A stretch of DNA of 64,000 nt from Hyphomicrobiales bacterium (GCA_900474095.1 UCOA01000035.1:59975-123974), one strand, 5' to 3'; shown: positions 17,580 to 27,363, counted from the first letter of the stretch. Numbers and translations: made by a program. The notes: generated by a model from the letters alone, not told the origin.

Positions 17580-18857
17580 ATGACTACCGTGACCAGTTTG
17601 ACCGATCGCAAGAATGCAGCCATTTCCCGCGGCGTGGGCATGACCACGCAGATCTATGCAGACCGCGCGGAAAATTCCGAAATCTGGGACAAGGAAGGCA
17701 ATCGCTACATCGATTTTGCCGCCGGCATCGCCGTGGTCAACACCGGCCACCGCCATCCCCGCATCATCGAGGCTGTCAAGGCGCAGATCGATCGCTTCAC
17801 CCACACCTGCCACCAGGTCGTGCCCTATGAAAGCTACGTTCACCTCGCGGAGCGCCTCAATGCGCTGGCGCCCGGCAATTTCGCCAAGAAGACAATCTTC
17901 GTCACCACGGGTGCCGAGGCCGTTGAAAATGCGGTGAAGATCGCCCGCGCCGCCACCGGCCGCCAGGCCATCGTTGCCTTTGGCGGCGGCTTCCATGGCC
18001 GCACCTTCATGGGGATGGCGCTGACGGGCAAGGTTGTCCCCTACAAGATCGGCTTCGGCGCGATGCCGGGCGATGTCTTCCATGCCCCGTTCCCGATCGA
18101 GCTGCATGGCGTCAGCGTCGAGCAGTCGATCGCCGCCCTGAAGAAGCTGTTTGCCGCCGATGTCGATCCGGCCCGTGTCGCCGCCATTATCCTGGAGCCG
18201 GTACAGGGCGAAGGCGGCTTCTATCCGGCGCCCGCATCCTTCATGCGCGCCCTTCGCGAAATCTGCGACCAACACGGTATTCTCCTGATCGCCGACGAGG
18301 TGCAGACCGGCTTTGCGCGAACCGGCAAGCTGTTTGCCATGGATCACCACGACGTTGCAGCCGATCTGATGACCATGGCAAAGAGCCTCGCCGGCGGCTT
18401 TCCGCTTGCTGCGGTCACCGGCCGTGCGGAAATCATGGATGCGCCGGCACCGGGCGGCCTCGGTGGTACCTATGGCGGCAGTCCAATCGGCATCGCCGCC
18501 GCCCATGCCGTTCTCGACATCATAGAGGATGAAAAGCTTTGCGAGCGCGCCGAGCAACTCGGCAGCCGCCTCAAGCAGCGCCTCGCCGCCATCCGCGAAC
18601 AGGCGCCGGAAATTGTCGATATCCGCGGCCCCGGCTTCATGAATGCCGTCGAGTTCAACGACGTAAAGACCAATCTGCCAAGCGCCGATTTTGCCAACCG
18701 GGTGCGCCTCATCGCGCTGGAGAAAGGGCTCATCCTCTTGACCTGCGGCGTCCACGGCAACGTCATCCGATTCCTCGCGCCGATCACCATCCAGGACGAG
18801 GTCTTCGCCGAGGCGCTCGACATTCTCGAAGCGTCGATCATCGAAGCGCGGGCCTGA
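17580..18857 (+). CDS. gabT: 4-aminobutyrate (or 5-aminovalerate) aminotransferase
   Basis: Predicted 425-aa class III PLP-dependent aminotransferase that moves the omega-amino group of GABA (or 5-aminovalerate) to 2-oxoglutarate, giving succinic (or glutaric) semialdehyde. The PLP lysine is K268 in MAKSLAGGFPLAAV, the same number as in E. coli GabT. VTTGAEAVENAVKIAR and IADEVQTGFARTGKLF are also diagnostic. The start at 17580 is preferred over an upstream in-frame ATG at 17553 because it fits the family N-terminus. The semialdehyde dehydrogenase gene follows 150 bp later, after an inverted repeat CATCGGGC / GCCCGATG (18884-18914), and completes the two-step pathway. Confidence 0.95.
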   Translation: MTTVTSLTDRKNAAISRGVGMTTQIYADRAENSEIWDKEGNRYIDFAAGIAVVNTGHRHPRIIEAVKAQIDRFTHTCHQVVPYESYVHLAERLNALAPGNFAKKTIFVTTGAEAVENAVKIARAATGRQAIVAFGGGFHGRTFMGMALTGKVVPYKIGFGAMPGDVFHAPFPIELHGVSVEQSIAALKKLFAADVDPARVAAIILEPVQGEGGFYPAPASFMRALREICDQHGILLIADEVQTGFARTGKLFAMDHHDVAADLMTMAKSLAGGFPLAAVTGRAEIMDAPAPGGLGGTYGGSPIGIAAAHAVLDIIEDEKLCERAEQLGSRLKQRLAAIREQAPEIVDIRGPGFMNAVEFNDVKTNLPSADFANRVRLIALEKGLILLTCGVHGNVIRFLAPITIQDEVFAEALDILEASIIEARA

Positions 18858-18883
18858 TGCGGACGGGATGTTATTGAAAATTA

Positions 18884-18914
18884 CATCGGGCGGCCGTTCT
18901 CCCGCTGCCCGATG
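18884..18914 (+). repeat. Intercistronic hairpin between gabT and gabD
   Basis: CATCGGGC (18884-18891) and GCCCGATG (18907-18914) form an 8-bp perfect stem. No T-run follows, so it may modulate mRNA stability between the two genes rather than terminate. Confidence 0.45.
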
Positions 18915-19007
18915 GACCCTGCCGTGTTTATCGGCTATCGGCATCGTCCCGCGACGACATATGCCGCACCGCGCCCTCGATGCGTGGATCGCCAGAAAGG
19001 ATCACCG

Positions 19008-20462
19008 ATGATCTTTACCGAGACGCTGATCGCCCATGTGAAGGAGCCGCATTTGCTCGGGCTGGTCAATGCGACCGGAGCGGCTGCTGCCAGCTTCGAT
19101 GTCCGCAATCCGTCGAACGGAACATTGCTCGCGACCTTGCCCGATATGGGCGTGGCGGAAACACGTACTGCCATAGACGAGGCCTATGCGGCCCAGTTTC
19201 CCTGGGCCGAGCGCCCTGCCGGCGACCGCAGCGCCATTCTTCGCTGCTGGCATGACCTCGTCATTACCTACATCGACGATCTTGCGGCTATCCTGACCGC
19301 CGAAATGGGCAAGCCGCTGCCCGAATCCCGCTCCGAACTGCAGCACGCGGCCGCTTATATCGAGTGGTATGCGGAAGAGGCCAAACGCATCTACGGCGAG
19401 ACCATTCCCGCGCCCTCGACCGACCGTCGCATGCTGGTGATCAAGCAGCCGGTCGGCGTCGTCGGCACCATCACACCCTGGAACTTCCCCGCCTCGATGG
19501 TCGCGCGCAAGATTTCGCCGGCGCTCGCCGTGGGCTGCACCGTCATCCTCAAGCCTGCGGAACAGACGCCGCTCATCGCGCTTGCCATGCATGCGCTGGC
19601 GATCCGCGCCGGTTTTCCAAAGGGCGTCTTTAATCTCATCCTTGCCTCGCAGGGCGATGCGATCGGTCGCGAACTCTGCGCCAACCCCAGGGTGCGCAAG
19701 ATCAGCTTCACCGGCTCGACCGAAGTCGGCCGCATCCTGATGCGGCAATGTTCCGACCAGATCAAGAAGATCAGCCTCGAACTCGGCGGCAGCGCACCCT
19801 TCATCGTGTTCGACGACGCCGACATCGATGCGGCCGTTGATGGCGCCATCCAGGCGAAATACCGCAATGCCGGCCAGACCTGCACCTCGGCAAACCGCAT
19901 TTACGTCCAGAGCGGCGTCCACGACGAGTTCGCCCGAAAGCTGGCAGCACAGGTCGGCAAGCTCTCGGTTGGCGACGGCTTTACGGCTGGTGTCACGATC
20001 GGCCCGCTGATCGATGAGCGGGCTATACAAAAGGTCGAAATGCATGTGAATGATGCTACCGCAAAAGGCGCGACCCTTCTTTGCGGCGGAAACCGCGTGG
20101 CCGGCGCCTTTTTCGAGCCGACCGTACTGTCCAATGTCGACAAGAGCATGCTGGTCGCCTGTGACGAGACCTTCGGCCCCGTCGCGCCGATCATCCGTTT
20201 CGAAACTATGGAAGACGTCATTCTGCAGGCGAACGACACGATCTATGGCCTTGCCGCCTATTTCTACGCGACCGAACTGAAGAAGGTCTGGCGTGTGGCC
20301 GAAGCGCTGGAATACGGGATGATCGGCATCAATACTGGCCGCATGTCCTCAGAAGCCGCCCCTTTCGGCGGTCTCAAACAATCCGGCATCGGCCGCGAAG
20401 GCTCCCGCCACGGCGCGGAGGACTATCTGGAAATGAAATATCTCTGCATGGGGAATATTTGA
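19008..20462 (+). CDS. gabD: NAD(P)-dependent succinate/glutarate-semialdehyde dehydrogenase
   Basis: Predicted 484-aa aldehyde dehydrogenase. The general base is E258 (LELGGSAPFIVFDDADID) and the nucleophile is C292 in RNAGQTCTSANRIYVQ, four residues later than in E. coli GabD. PWNFPASMVARKISPAL and FTGSTEVGR form the cofactor site. The start at 19008 has AGAAAGGATC upstream; the longer frame from 18912 is not needed. It oxidises the semialdehyde made by the gabT product. Nearby glutaryl-CoA genes suggest that glutarate semialdehyde may also be a natural substrate (DavD role). Confidence 0.95.
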   Translation: MIFTETLIAHVKEPHLLGLVNATGAAAASFDVRNPSNGTLLATLPDMGVAETRTAIDEAYAAQFPWAERPAGDRSAILRCWHDLVITYIDDLAAILTAEMGKPLPESRSELQHAAAYIEWYAEEAKRIYGETIPAPSTDRRMLVIKQPVGVVGTITPWNFPASMVARKISPALAVGCTVILKPAEQTPLIALAMHALAIRAGFPKGVFNLILASQGDAIGRELCANPRVRKISFTGSTEVGRILMRQCSDQIKKISLELGGSAPFIVFDDADIDAAVDGAIQAKYRNAGQTCTSANRIYVQSGVHDEFARKLAAQVGKLSVGDGFTAGVTIGPLIDERAIQKVEMHVNDATAKGATLLCGGNRVAGAFFEPTVLSNVDKSMLVACDETFGPVAPIIRFETMEDVILQANDTIYGLAAYFYATELKKVWRVAEALEYGMIGINTGRMSSEAAPFGGLKQSGIGREGSRHGAEDYLEMKYLCMGNI

Positions 20463-20470
20463 GGAGCAGG

Positions 20471-20845
20471 TCAATGCATCGCTGAGGGTCGGGCAAGGCC
20501 CAGCTTCATTGCGGCCGCATGCAATCTCTTGTCGCGCGTCCAAAGCTGACTTCTGGCCGTGAGGCGCAAAGAAGCCAAGAGATGTGCGTCGACATAGCCG
20601 ATGCCCAAACCAAAGAGTTCATTTTGATCAACAAGTCGAAGCACCTCGACCGGGGAGGCAAGGCGACTGCTCGGAAGTTCACCCAGCATTCCAAGGATAG
20701 TGGACCGATTGCGAAGCGTCCCAAGAGCGATTTCGCCAATGATGTACGGATGCATCAACAAGTTGCGCTGCAAAAGCAGATCTGTCACTTCAGGTTCGTT
20801 CATCCGTAGATGGTCAATCCAAATCGAGGTGTCGATTAGAACCAT
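20471..20845 (-). CDS. vapC: VapC-family PIN-domain ribonuclease toxin
   Basis: Predicted 124-aa PIN-domain endoribonuclease. The four acidic metal ligands are in place: D5 (LIDTSIWIDHL), E38 (IIGEIALGTL), D86 (GYVDAHLLAS) and D105 (WTRDKRLHAAA). The start lies 6 bases after the stop of vapB, the usual antitoxin-first order. It probably cleaves RNA (often initiator tRNA in this family) when VapB is degraded. The pair sits between gabD and the glutaryl-CoA genes on the minus strand. Confidence 0.93.
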   Translation of the reverse strand: MVLIDTSIWIDHLRMNEPEVTDLLLQRNLLMHPYIIGEIALGTLRNRSTILGMLGELPSSRLASPVEVLRLVDQNELFGLGIGYVDAHLLASLRLTARSQLWTRDKRLHAAAMKLGLARPSAMH

Positions 20846-20851
20846 GACGGT

Positions 20852-21046
20852 TTATTTCGACGCTCGACGGCGTGGAATGTACTCAAGATCCGGCTCACTG
20901 CCTCCGAGTAAGGCCAGCCTCTGCGCTGCTTCACGTTCTATCAAGGATTTAAGCGCCTCGCGAACAAGGGCGCCTCTTTCCTCAATACCCGTCAATTCCT
21001 GAGCTCGGGCAAGCAACTCATCATCCAGAACTATCGTCGTGCGCAT
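20852..21046 (-). CDS. vapB: VapB-family antitoxin
   Basis: Predicted 64-aa protein with a MRTTIVLDDELLARAQELTGI start, the ribbon-helix-helix type DNA-binding domain of VapB antitoxins, then REALKSLIEREAAQRLALLGG and a polar toxin-binding tail (DLEYIPRRR). It is upstream of and nearly touching vapC, so it should neutralise that toxin and autorepress the operon. Confidence 0.9.
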   Translation of the reverse strand: MRTTIVLDDELLARAQELTGIEERGALVREALKSLIEREAAQRLALLGGSEPDLEYIPRRRASK

Positions 21047-21090
21047 TGTCCTTCTCCGTTATGCGCATCAAATCTATCATCGAATGATGC

Positions 21091-22272
21091 TCATTTCAAT
21101 GCAGCCGGTCTCATCCCGATCTCTGCCAGAACCTCCTGCGTATGCTCGCCAAGCCGTGGCGCACCGCGTTCAAGCACCAGTTTCGAACCTGAAAACGCAA
21201 TCGGCGTGCGCACACCCGGCGCCATTCCCGAAGCTGACCCGGTGTGCGGCGTATCGATCCGCATGCCGCGATGAATGATCTGCGGATCGGCAAAGACGTC
21301 CGCCACCGTATTGATCGGCCCGCCGGGCACGCCGGCTGCCTCCAGCATGTCAAGCAGCGCGGCGCGGCTGAACGTTGCCGTCCGTGCGACGAGTTCCGGC
21401 GTCAGGCTGTCACGGTATTTCACCCGGGCTGCGTTGGTGAGGTAGCGCGGATCCGTTGCCAGGTCGTCCAATCCCAGCAGAGCGCAGAACTTGACGAACT
21501 GGCGGTCGTTGCCAACAGCGACGATCAGGTGGCCGTCCGAGACGGGAAAGACCTGGTAAGGCGCAATGTTCGGATGCGCATTGCCGAGCCGGCGGGGCGA
21601 TTTTCCGGAGACCAGAAAATTCAGCGCCTGGTTGGCCAAAACGCCGGTCATGCTGTCGAACAGGGCCATATCGATCTGCTGGCCCGCGCCGGTGCGGTCG
21701 CGCATGTGAAGCGCTGCCTGCACGGCAATGACGCCGTAGAGCCCGGTGAAGATATCGGCAAAGGCGACGCCGATCTTCTGCGGCTCGCCATCCGGGTCGC
21801 CGGTCAGGTCCATGATCCCGCTCATGCCCTGTATGATATAATCGTACCCGGCGCGGTGGGCATAAGGGCCGTCCTGGCCGAAGCCGGTGACCGAGCAGTA
21901 GATCAGGCGCGGATTGATCTTTTTCATGCTTTCATAATCGAGCCCGTATTTCGCCAGGCCGCCGACCTTGAAATTCTCCAGAAGCACATCCGACTGCGCT
22001 GCCAGGCGCTGCACCGCCTCCTGGCCTTCTTCCGTGGTGAAATCGAGAACGACCGACCGCTTGCCGCGATTGCAGGCGTGGAAATAGGCGGCATCGAGGT
22101 GGCCGTCCTCACCTTCGACGAAGGGCGGACCCCAGGTGCGGGTGTCATCGCCTGCCGGGCTCTCCACCTTGATGACGTCGGCACCGAGATCGGCGAGCGT
22201 CTGCCCGATCCAGGGCCCGGCAAGGATGCGGGCCAGTTCGAGAACCTTCAGTCCCTTGAGCGGCGTTTCCAT
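21091..22272 (-). CDS. CaiB/BaiF (class III) CoA-transferase, probable glutarate CoA-transferase
   Basis: Predicted 393-aa family III CoA-transferase. The catalytic aspartate is D173 in GVAFADIFTGLYG. LKVLELARILAGPWIGQTLADLGADVIKVE is the family start; VLLENFKVGGLAKYGLDY and FGQDGPYAHRAGYDYI follow. It lies 8 bases downstream of the glutaryl-CoA dehydrogenase gene in the same operon. In humans (SUGCT) and in Pseudomonas (gcdG), a family III transferase next to GcdH makes glutaryl-CoA from glutarate and succinyl-CoA, so that role is inferred. Confidence 0.92.
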   Translation of the reverse strand: METPLKGLKVLELARILAGPWIGQTLADLGADVIKVESPAGDDTRTWGPPFVEGEDGHLDAAYFHACNRGKRSVVLDFTTEEGQEAVQRLAAQSDVLLENFKVGGLAKYGLDYESMKKINPRLIYCSVTGFGQDGPYAHRAGYDYIIQGMSGIMDLTGDPDGEPQKIGVAFADIFTGLYGVIAVQAALHMRDRTGAGQQIDMALFDSMTGVLANQALNFLVSGKSPRRLGNAHPNIAPYQVFPVSDGHLIVAVGNDRQFVKFCALLGLDDLATDPRYLTNAARVKYRDSLTPELVARTATFSRAALLDMLEAAGVPGGPINTVADVFADPQIIHRGMRIDTPHTGSASGMAPGVRTPIAFSGSKLVLERGAPRLGEHTQEVLAEIGMRPAALK

Positions 22273-22280
22273 CGCCGCGC

Positions 22281-23465
22281 TCAGAAGAAAGCCTGCAGCC
22301 CGGTCTGGGCGCGGCCGAGGATCAGGGCATGCACGTCGTGGGTGCCTTCATAGGTGTTGACCGTTTCCAGGTTCACCATGTGACGCATCACCTGATAGTC
22401 CTCGGAAATGCCGTTGCCGCCATGCATGTCGCGCGCCGCGCGGGCGATGTCCAGCGCCTTGCCGCAATTGTTGCGTTTGACAAGCGAGATCATCTCCGGC
22501 GTCATGCGGCCCGCATCCATCAACTGCCCGACCCGAAGCGACGCCTGCAGTCCAAGGGCGATTTCCGTCTGCATGTCGGCAAGCTTCTTCTGGAAGAGTT
22601 GCGTCTGTGCGAGCGGTTTTCCGAACTGCTTGCGGTCGAGACCATATTGCCGCGCCGCATGCCAGCAGAATTCCGCCGAGCCGAGCACGCCCCAGGAAAT
22701 GCCGTAACGCGCGCGATTGAGGCAGCCGAACGGGCCCTTCAAGCCCTCGACATTCGGCAGCAACGCATCCTCGCCAACCTCGACATTATCGAGCACGATT
22801 TCGCCGGTGATCGAGGCACGCAACGACAGCTTGCCGCCAATCTTCGGGGCACTCAGTCCCTTCATGCCCTTTTCCAGGACGAAGCCCCGGATCGCATTGC
22901 CATGCGCCTCGGACTTCGCCCAGACGACGAAGACGTCGGCGATCGGCGCGTTGGAGATCCACATCTTCGAGCCAACGAGCCGATAACCGCCCTCAGTCTT
23001 CACCGCCCGTGTTTTCATGCCGCCAGGATCCGAGCCGGCATCCGGCTCGGTCAGGCCGAAACAGCCAATCCACTCGCCGCTGATCAGCTTCGGCAGATAC
23101 TTTTGCCGCTGCTCCTCGGAGCCATAGGCGAAGATCGGGTAGATCACCAGCGAGGACTGCACGCTCATCATCGACCGGTAACCGGAATCAACGCGCTCGA
23201 TCTCGCGGGCAACCAGCCCGTAGGCTACATAGGAGGCACCGACGCCGCCATAGGCATCCGGCACCGTGACGCCGAGCAGCCCGAGTTCGCCCATTTCGCG
23301 GAAAATCGAGGGATCGGTCGTTTCGTTGCGATAGGCTTCTATCACGCGCGGCTGCAGCTTCTCCTGCGCATAGGCGCACGCCGTGTCGCGGATCATCCGC
23401 TCATCTTCGGAAACCTGATCCTCCAACAGAAAGGGGTCGTCCCACTGGAATTCCTGGTGAGCCAT
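22281..23465 (-). CDS. gcdH: Glutaryl-CoA dehydrogenase
   Basis: Predicted 394-aa FAD-dependent acyl-CoA dehydrogenase. The catalytic base is E373 in [16 protein letters not shown], and the GCDH-specific substrate loop [17 protein letters not shown] (about residues 95-111) contrasts with ordinary acyl-CoA dehydrogenases. It converts glutaryl-CoA to crotonyl-CoA plus CO2. The start at 23465 is preceded by GGAGGACGAGG; a longer frame to 23495 is less likely. It forms an operon with the CoA-transferase and is divergent from a LysR regulator (GcdR-like). Confidence 0.95.
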   Translation of the reverse strand: MAHQEFQWDDPFLLEDQVSEDERMIRDTACAYAQEKLQPRVIEAYRNETTDPSIFREMGELGLLGVTVPDAYGGVGASYVAYGLVAREIERVDSGYRSMMSVQSSLVIYPIFAYGSEEQRQKYLPKLISGEWIGCFGLTEPDAGSDPGGMKTRAVKTEGGYRLVGSKMWISNAPIADVFVVWAKSEAHGNAIRGFVLEKGMKGLSAPKIGGKLSLRASITGEIVLDNVEVGEDALLPNVEGLKGPFGCLNRARYGISWGVLGSAEFCWHAARQYGLDRKQFGKPLAQTQLFQKKLADMQTEIALGLQASLRVGQLMDAGRMTPEMISLVKRNNCGKALDIARAARDMHGGNGISEDYQVMRHMVNLETVNTYEGTHDVHALILGRAQTGLQAFF

Positions 23466-23633
23466 GTCCTCGTCCTCCACGCTTCCGTCTCGCAACGGTT
23501 ATGGCAAGCCGTACCGAGTGACACAAACGAAAATGCGGCACTGCCTCATGCGCAGCCGGAATGCCGGGCAAACCGCTTGCCATCAAGGCCGACATCTTGA
23601 ATATCGTAACGAAGATGCCGCGCGGAAGTCTCA

Positions 23634-24590
23634 ATGCCCGAAAATCAACTTGAACGCTTCGCCCACAATCTCGACTGGAACCTGCTGCGCACCTTCGTCG
23701 TGCTGGTCGAGGAGGGCAGCATTACCGCCGCCGCCAACCGGCTGCTCCTGCAGCAGCCGGCAGTCAGCATGGCGCTGAAACGGCTGGAACTGACCGTCGG
23801 CCAGAAACTGATCGACCGCCGCCCCGGGCGCTTCGACCTGACGGAGGCCGGCGAGAAGCTGCATCGCCAATGCAAGGATATCTTCGCTGCCGTCGTACGG
23901 TTGCCAAACACGCTCGAGACCGCCGGCGAGGAGGTGACGGGCCATGTCAGAATCCATACGGTCAGCCATGTGCAGAATCCCGCCTGGGACAGCCGGCTTG
24001 AAAACTTCTTCCGCGCGTACCCGAAGGTGACGATCAGCGTCACCGTTGAAACGACGGTCAGCGTCATCAGCGCCGTCGAACGCAACATCGCAACCATCGG
24101 TCTCAGCGACGGTAATATCCCTGACGGGCTGAGCAAGGCTTTCCACATCCGCGAGCAATATGCGCTTTATTGCGGCCGCGGCCACAGGCTGTTCGGCGTC
24201 CGGGATGCTACGCTGAACGACCTTCGCGGCGATCCTTTCATCGCCTTCATTGCCGACGTTCTCGGCGGGCAGCACATGAACGCGATAACGGCGGTGCGCG
24301 CCATGGGCTCGTTCGGCCAGCAGGTGCGCGCCGTCTCTTGCAACGTCGAAGAGGTCATTCGCCTGATCGCGGCCAATATCGGTATCGGCATGCTGCCCTG
24401 CCATCTGGCGGCGCCGGAACTGGGGGCCGGCGCGCTTTGGCAATTGCCGCCCTATGACTTTCTGCCGGCCACGGACGTTTTCCGCATCTGGAATCAGAAT
24501 GCCATCCTCAATCCCGCCGAAGCGGCTTTCCTCAAATATGTCGAGGACGTCGAGCCGCAAGACCTTAGTGCTGTGCATCAACAATATTAA
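23634..24590 (+). CDS. LysR-family transcriptional regulator, probable control gene of the gcdH operon
   Basis: Predicted 318-aa LysR protein. The N-terminal helix-turn-helix is at about residues 10-70 (NLLRTFVVLVEEGSITAAAN...QQPAVSMALKRLE), followed by a periplasmic-binding-like effector domain (residues 95-300). It is divergent from gcdH with a 168-bp shared promoter region, the usual layout for a LysR activator of the neighbouring operon. In Pseudomonas the equivalent gene gcdR controls glutarate use; equivalence here is inferred from position. Confidence 0.9.
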   Translation: MPENQLERFAHNLDWNLLRTFVVLVEEGSITAAANRLLLQQPAVSMALKRLELTVGQKLIDRRPGRFDLTEAGEKLHRQCKDIFAAVVRLPNTLETAGEEVTGHVRIHTVSHVQNPAWDSRLENFFRAYPKVTISVTVETTVSVISAVERNIATIGLSDGNIPDGLSKAFHIREQYALYCGRGHRLFGVRDATLNDLRGDPFIAFIADVLGGQHMNAITAVRAMGSFGQQVRAVSCNVEEVIRLIAANIGIGMLPCHLAAPELGAGALWQLPPYDFLPATDVFRIWNQNAILNPAEAAFLKYVEDVEPQDLSAVHQQY

Positions 24591-24718
24591 TAGCTGCCTT
24601 CGCCACTATAAATTTGAACAGCGGCTAAGTAGCCCATAAAGTCTCCGCACCAGGGCGCAAAAGAAGCCGGCGAAAATCTTCCGGAAAGCTGCGCCGATCA
24701 AGGGCGGAGCATAAACAT

Positions 24719-25840
24719 ATGCAGACTTTCGACGTGGCGATCGTCGGCGGCGGCATTGCCGGCTTGTCGCTCGCCTATTTCCTCGGCCCGCATCGCTCGA
24801 CGGTAGTGCTGGAGCGGGAAACGGCGCTCGGGTATCACAGCACGGGCCGTTCCGCCGCCGAATTCGTGCTGCGTTACAATGCACCCGAGGTCTGTGCGCT
24901 CGCCGCGGTTTCCAAGGGCTTCTTCGACAGCCCGCCAGATGAATTCTTTGACATTTCGCTCCTGAAGCAGCGTGGCGGCGTTGTGATCGCCAATACTGAG
25001 AAGGCTTCACGACTGGAGGATATGTTTCGCGCCGAACTCAGCTTCACGCCGGAACTCGAACCGCTGGACGAGGAGGAATTACTGCAGCGGGCGCCGATTC
25101 TGAAACCCGGCTATGCGGCCGCTGCCTTCTACGATCCGAACTTCTGGGATATCGAGGTCGAGAGCCTTCTGCAGGGCTATGTCAAGGGCGCGCGGCGCCA
25201 TGGCACGGAAATCCGGGAGCACCACGATGTAAGGTCGGCCCGGCATGACGGGAACGCTTGGATCATCGAGACCTCTGCAGGCACCGTGCGGGCAAAAATT
25301 GCCGTCAACGCGGCAGGCGGCTGGGCCGATCCGGTGGCGGAGATCTTCGGCCTAAAGCCACTCGGCATCGTTCCGCATCGCCGCACGGCAATTACCGTCG
25401 ACCTGCCCGAGGGCATCGATGCATCGAGCCTGCCGGTGATCAACGAGATCGACGAGGACTTCTACATGAAACCGGATGCCGGCCGGCTCTTGGCTTCGCC
25501 TGCCGACGCGACCCCTTGCGAACCGGGCGACGTGCAGCCGGAGGAGCTCGATATCGCCTGGGCAGCGCATTACGTCGAGGAGGCGACCACCGTTCCGGTG
25601 CGCCGCATCGCCAAGAGTTGGGCCGGCATGCGCAGCTTTTCGCCCGACAAGCTGCCGGTCATCGGCTTTGCCCCGGAGCATCCCGATTTCTTCTGGCTAG
25701 CCGGCCAGGGCGGCTACGGTATTCTGACCTCCCCGGCGCTCGGAGCCCTGACTGCGAGCCTGTTGATCTGTAATCCCCTGCCGGACGGCGTCAGTGCGCA
25801 GGCCGCGAGGCAATTCCACCCGATAAGATTTCGAACCTAG
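24719..25840 (+). CDS. FAD-dependent oxidoreductase of the DAO (D-amino acid oxidase / glycine oxidase) family
   Basis: Predicted 373-aa flavoenzyme. The ADP-binding Rossmann motif is DVAIVGGGIAGLSLAYFLG at residues 3-21, with YHSTGRSAAEFVLRYN (FAD region) and a C-terminal SWAGMRSFSPDKLPVIGFAPE that closes over the flavin. Typical substrates are D-amino acids, sarcosine or glycine; none can be assigned. The gene stands alone between the LysR regulator and the DJ-1 gene, with 128 bp upstream. Confidence 0.88.
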   Translation: MQTFDVAIVGGGIAGLSLAYFLGPHRSTVVLERETALGYHSTGRSAAEFVLRYNAPEVCALAAVSKGFFDSPPDEFFDISLLKQRGGVVIANTEKASRLEDMFRAELSFTPELEPLDEEELLQRAPILKPGYAAAAFYDPNFWDIEVESLLQGYVKGARRHGTEIREHHDVRSARHDGNAWIIETSAGTVRAKIAVNAAGGWADPVAEIFGLKPLGIVPHRRTAITVDLPEGIDASSLPVINEIDEDFYMKPDAGRLLASPADATPCEPGDVQPEELDIAWAAHYVEEATTVPVRRIAKSWAGMRSFSPDKLPVIGFAPEHPDFFWLAGQGGYGILTSPALGALTASLLICNPLPDGVSAQAARQFHPIRFRT

Positions 25841-25986
25841 GGCCCTCGGCAAGACTCCTGCCTGATTTTTCAGCCTCGCCGCCCTTCCCGCAATCTGGCA
25901 AATTCGGAAAAACCTCGGAACGATTGCCGGGACGCGACCGTTGTAAGCGCGAACCCTTCCCTCTGATTTCAAAAGGAGCCGGCGAA

Positions 25987-26547
25987 ATGCCTTTCATCGA
26001 CAAATCGAAAGTCCTCATTCTTGCGACGCATGGCTATGAGCGCTCGGAACTCCGCGTACCGCTGGAAGAATTGAAGAAGCGCGGCGCGCAGGTGAAAGTC
26101 GCGTCCACGAAGAAGGAACCTATCAAGAGCTGGGACAAGAAGAACTGGGGCGACACGGTCGACGTCGACCTCCTGGCCAAGGATGTGAAGATCGACGATT
26201 TCGATGCGCTGGTCCTGCCCGGAGGCCAGATCAACCCCGATATCCTGCGCCATGACGAGGACGCCATGCGTGTCGTCAAGGAATTCGTCAAATCCGGCAA
26301 GGTCGTAGCGGCCATCTGCCACGCGCCGTGGCTGCTGATCGAGGCCGACGCCGTGCGGGGCCGCAAGGCGACCTCCTATATCTCGATCAAGACCGATATG
26401 AAAAACGCTGGCGCCAATTGGTCGGATGAACCCGTCGTTACTGACAAGGGGATCATCACCTCCCGCAACCCGGGCGACCTTCAGCCTTTCGTCAACAAGA
26501 TCGTCGAGGAAATCGAGGAAGGCCGCCACGAAACGCGCGCCGCCTGA
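25987..26547 (+). CDS. DJ-1/PfpI-family protein (type 1 glutamine amidotransferase fold)
   Basis: Predicted 186-aa cytoplasmic protein of the PfpI branch. The nucleophilic elbow has C111-H112 in VAAICHAPWLLIEADAVRG, and LVLPGGQINPDILR forms the active-site Glu/Gly region. PfpI proteins act as proteases, glyoxalases or deglycases. The start at 25987 follows AAAGGAG with good spacing; the frame from 25924 is not favoured. Probably a stress or repair protein; the exact activity is unresolved. Confidence 0.9.
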   Translation: MPFIDKSKVLILATHGYERSELRVPLEELKKRGAQVKVASTKKEPIKSWDKKNWGDTVDVDLLAKDVKIDDFDALVLPGGQINPDILRHDEDAMRVVKEFVKSGKVVAAICHAPWLLIEADAVRGRKATSYISIKTDMKNAGANWSDEPVVTDKGIITSRNPGDLQPFVNKIVEEIEEGRHETRAA

Positions 26548-26594
26548 GCATCTCCGACGAGAAACACGGCAATAGCCGATAGGCGTCTTTCTGC

Positions 26595-27143
26595 TCAGAG
26601 AGAAAACCGACCGTAACGGCCATTGCTGTAGACAAGCGAGTGACCCTCGCCGGCAACGATCGAGACGACGCGGCCGAGAATGATGGCGTGGCTGTGCCGC
26701 TCGATCACCTCGTCGACCTCGCAGTCGATGCCGGCCAGCGCGCCGCGCAGAACGGAAGCGCCGCTGGCGAGCGTGAACCATTCGGCCCCATCATACCGCT
26801 CGGCACCTTTCAGTCCGCCCTTGCCGGCGAAGCGGTCGGCAACCTCCTGCTGGTCGACGGAAAGGATATTGACGCAGAAATGGCCATAGCGGTTGATCAC
26901 CGGCCAGCTGGAAGAGCCGCGGTTGATATTGACGATCATCGTCGGCGGATCAACGGAAAGCGCCGTCGCCGACGTCACGGTCGCGCCGGTGCGCTCGTCA
27001 CCGACCCCGGCGGTGATGACGGATACGCCGCCCGACATCCGCCGCATGGCCGCTTTCAGCGCGTCCTGATCAGCCACATGCTCGAAGGGTTGTTCCCGTG
27101 TCGAGGCGACCCGGTCGATCGAATTTCGCAAGGCAAGGTTCAT
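26595..27143 (-). CDS. Flavin reductase family protein (HpaC-like)
   Basis: Predicted 182-aa FMN-binding split-barrel protein. Typical motifs are MRRMSGGVSVITAG, GATVTSATALSVDPPTMIVN and INRYGHFCVNILSVDQQEVADRF. It supplies reduced flavin to a partner oxygenase; no such partner is encoded beside it. The start at 27143 is chosen because the shorter N-terminus fits the fold; an upstream ATG at 27206 would add 21 unconserved-looking residues. The downstream FAD/DJ-1 genes are on the other strand. Confidence 0.88.
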   Translation of the reverse strand: MNLALRNSIDRVASTREQPFEHVADQDALKAAMRRMSGGVSVITAGVGDERTGATVTSATALSVDPPTMIVNINRGSSSWPVINRYGHFCVNILSVDQQEVADRFAGKGGLKGAERYDGAEWFTLASGASVLRGALAGIDCEVDEVIERHSHAIILGRVVSIVAGEGHSLVYSNGRYGRFSL

Positions 27144-27363
27144 GCGCGTCCACTCTTTTGCCGTTTCGTCCAGGGAATTTACGCACGGAAAGTCCGGTTT
27201 TCTCAAGCAAAGAACGCCCGCAGACGCTCCCGAAGCCGGATCGATTTTTCAATCATCATTAAATTTATAGATTATATTATTTTACCGCAGGCACGGGATT
27301 TTGCGACAGTGATGTGCTGCCGAAATGCAGCCTTCAGCAATAAGGCATGATTTTCATAGACTA

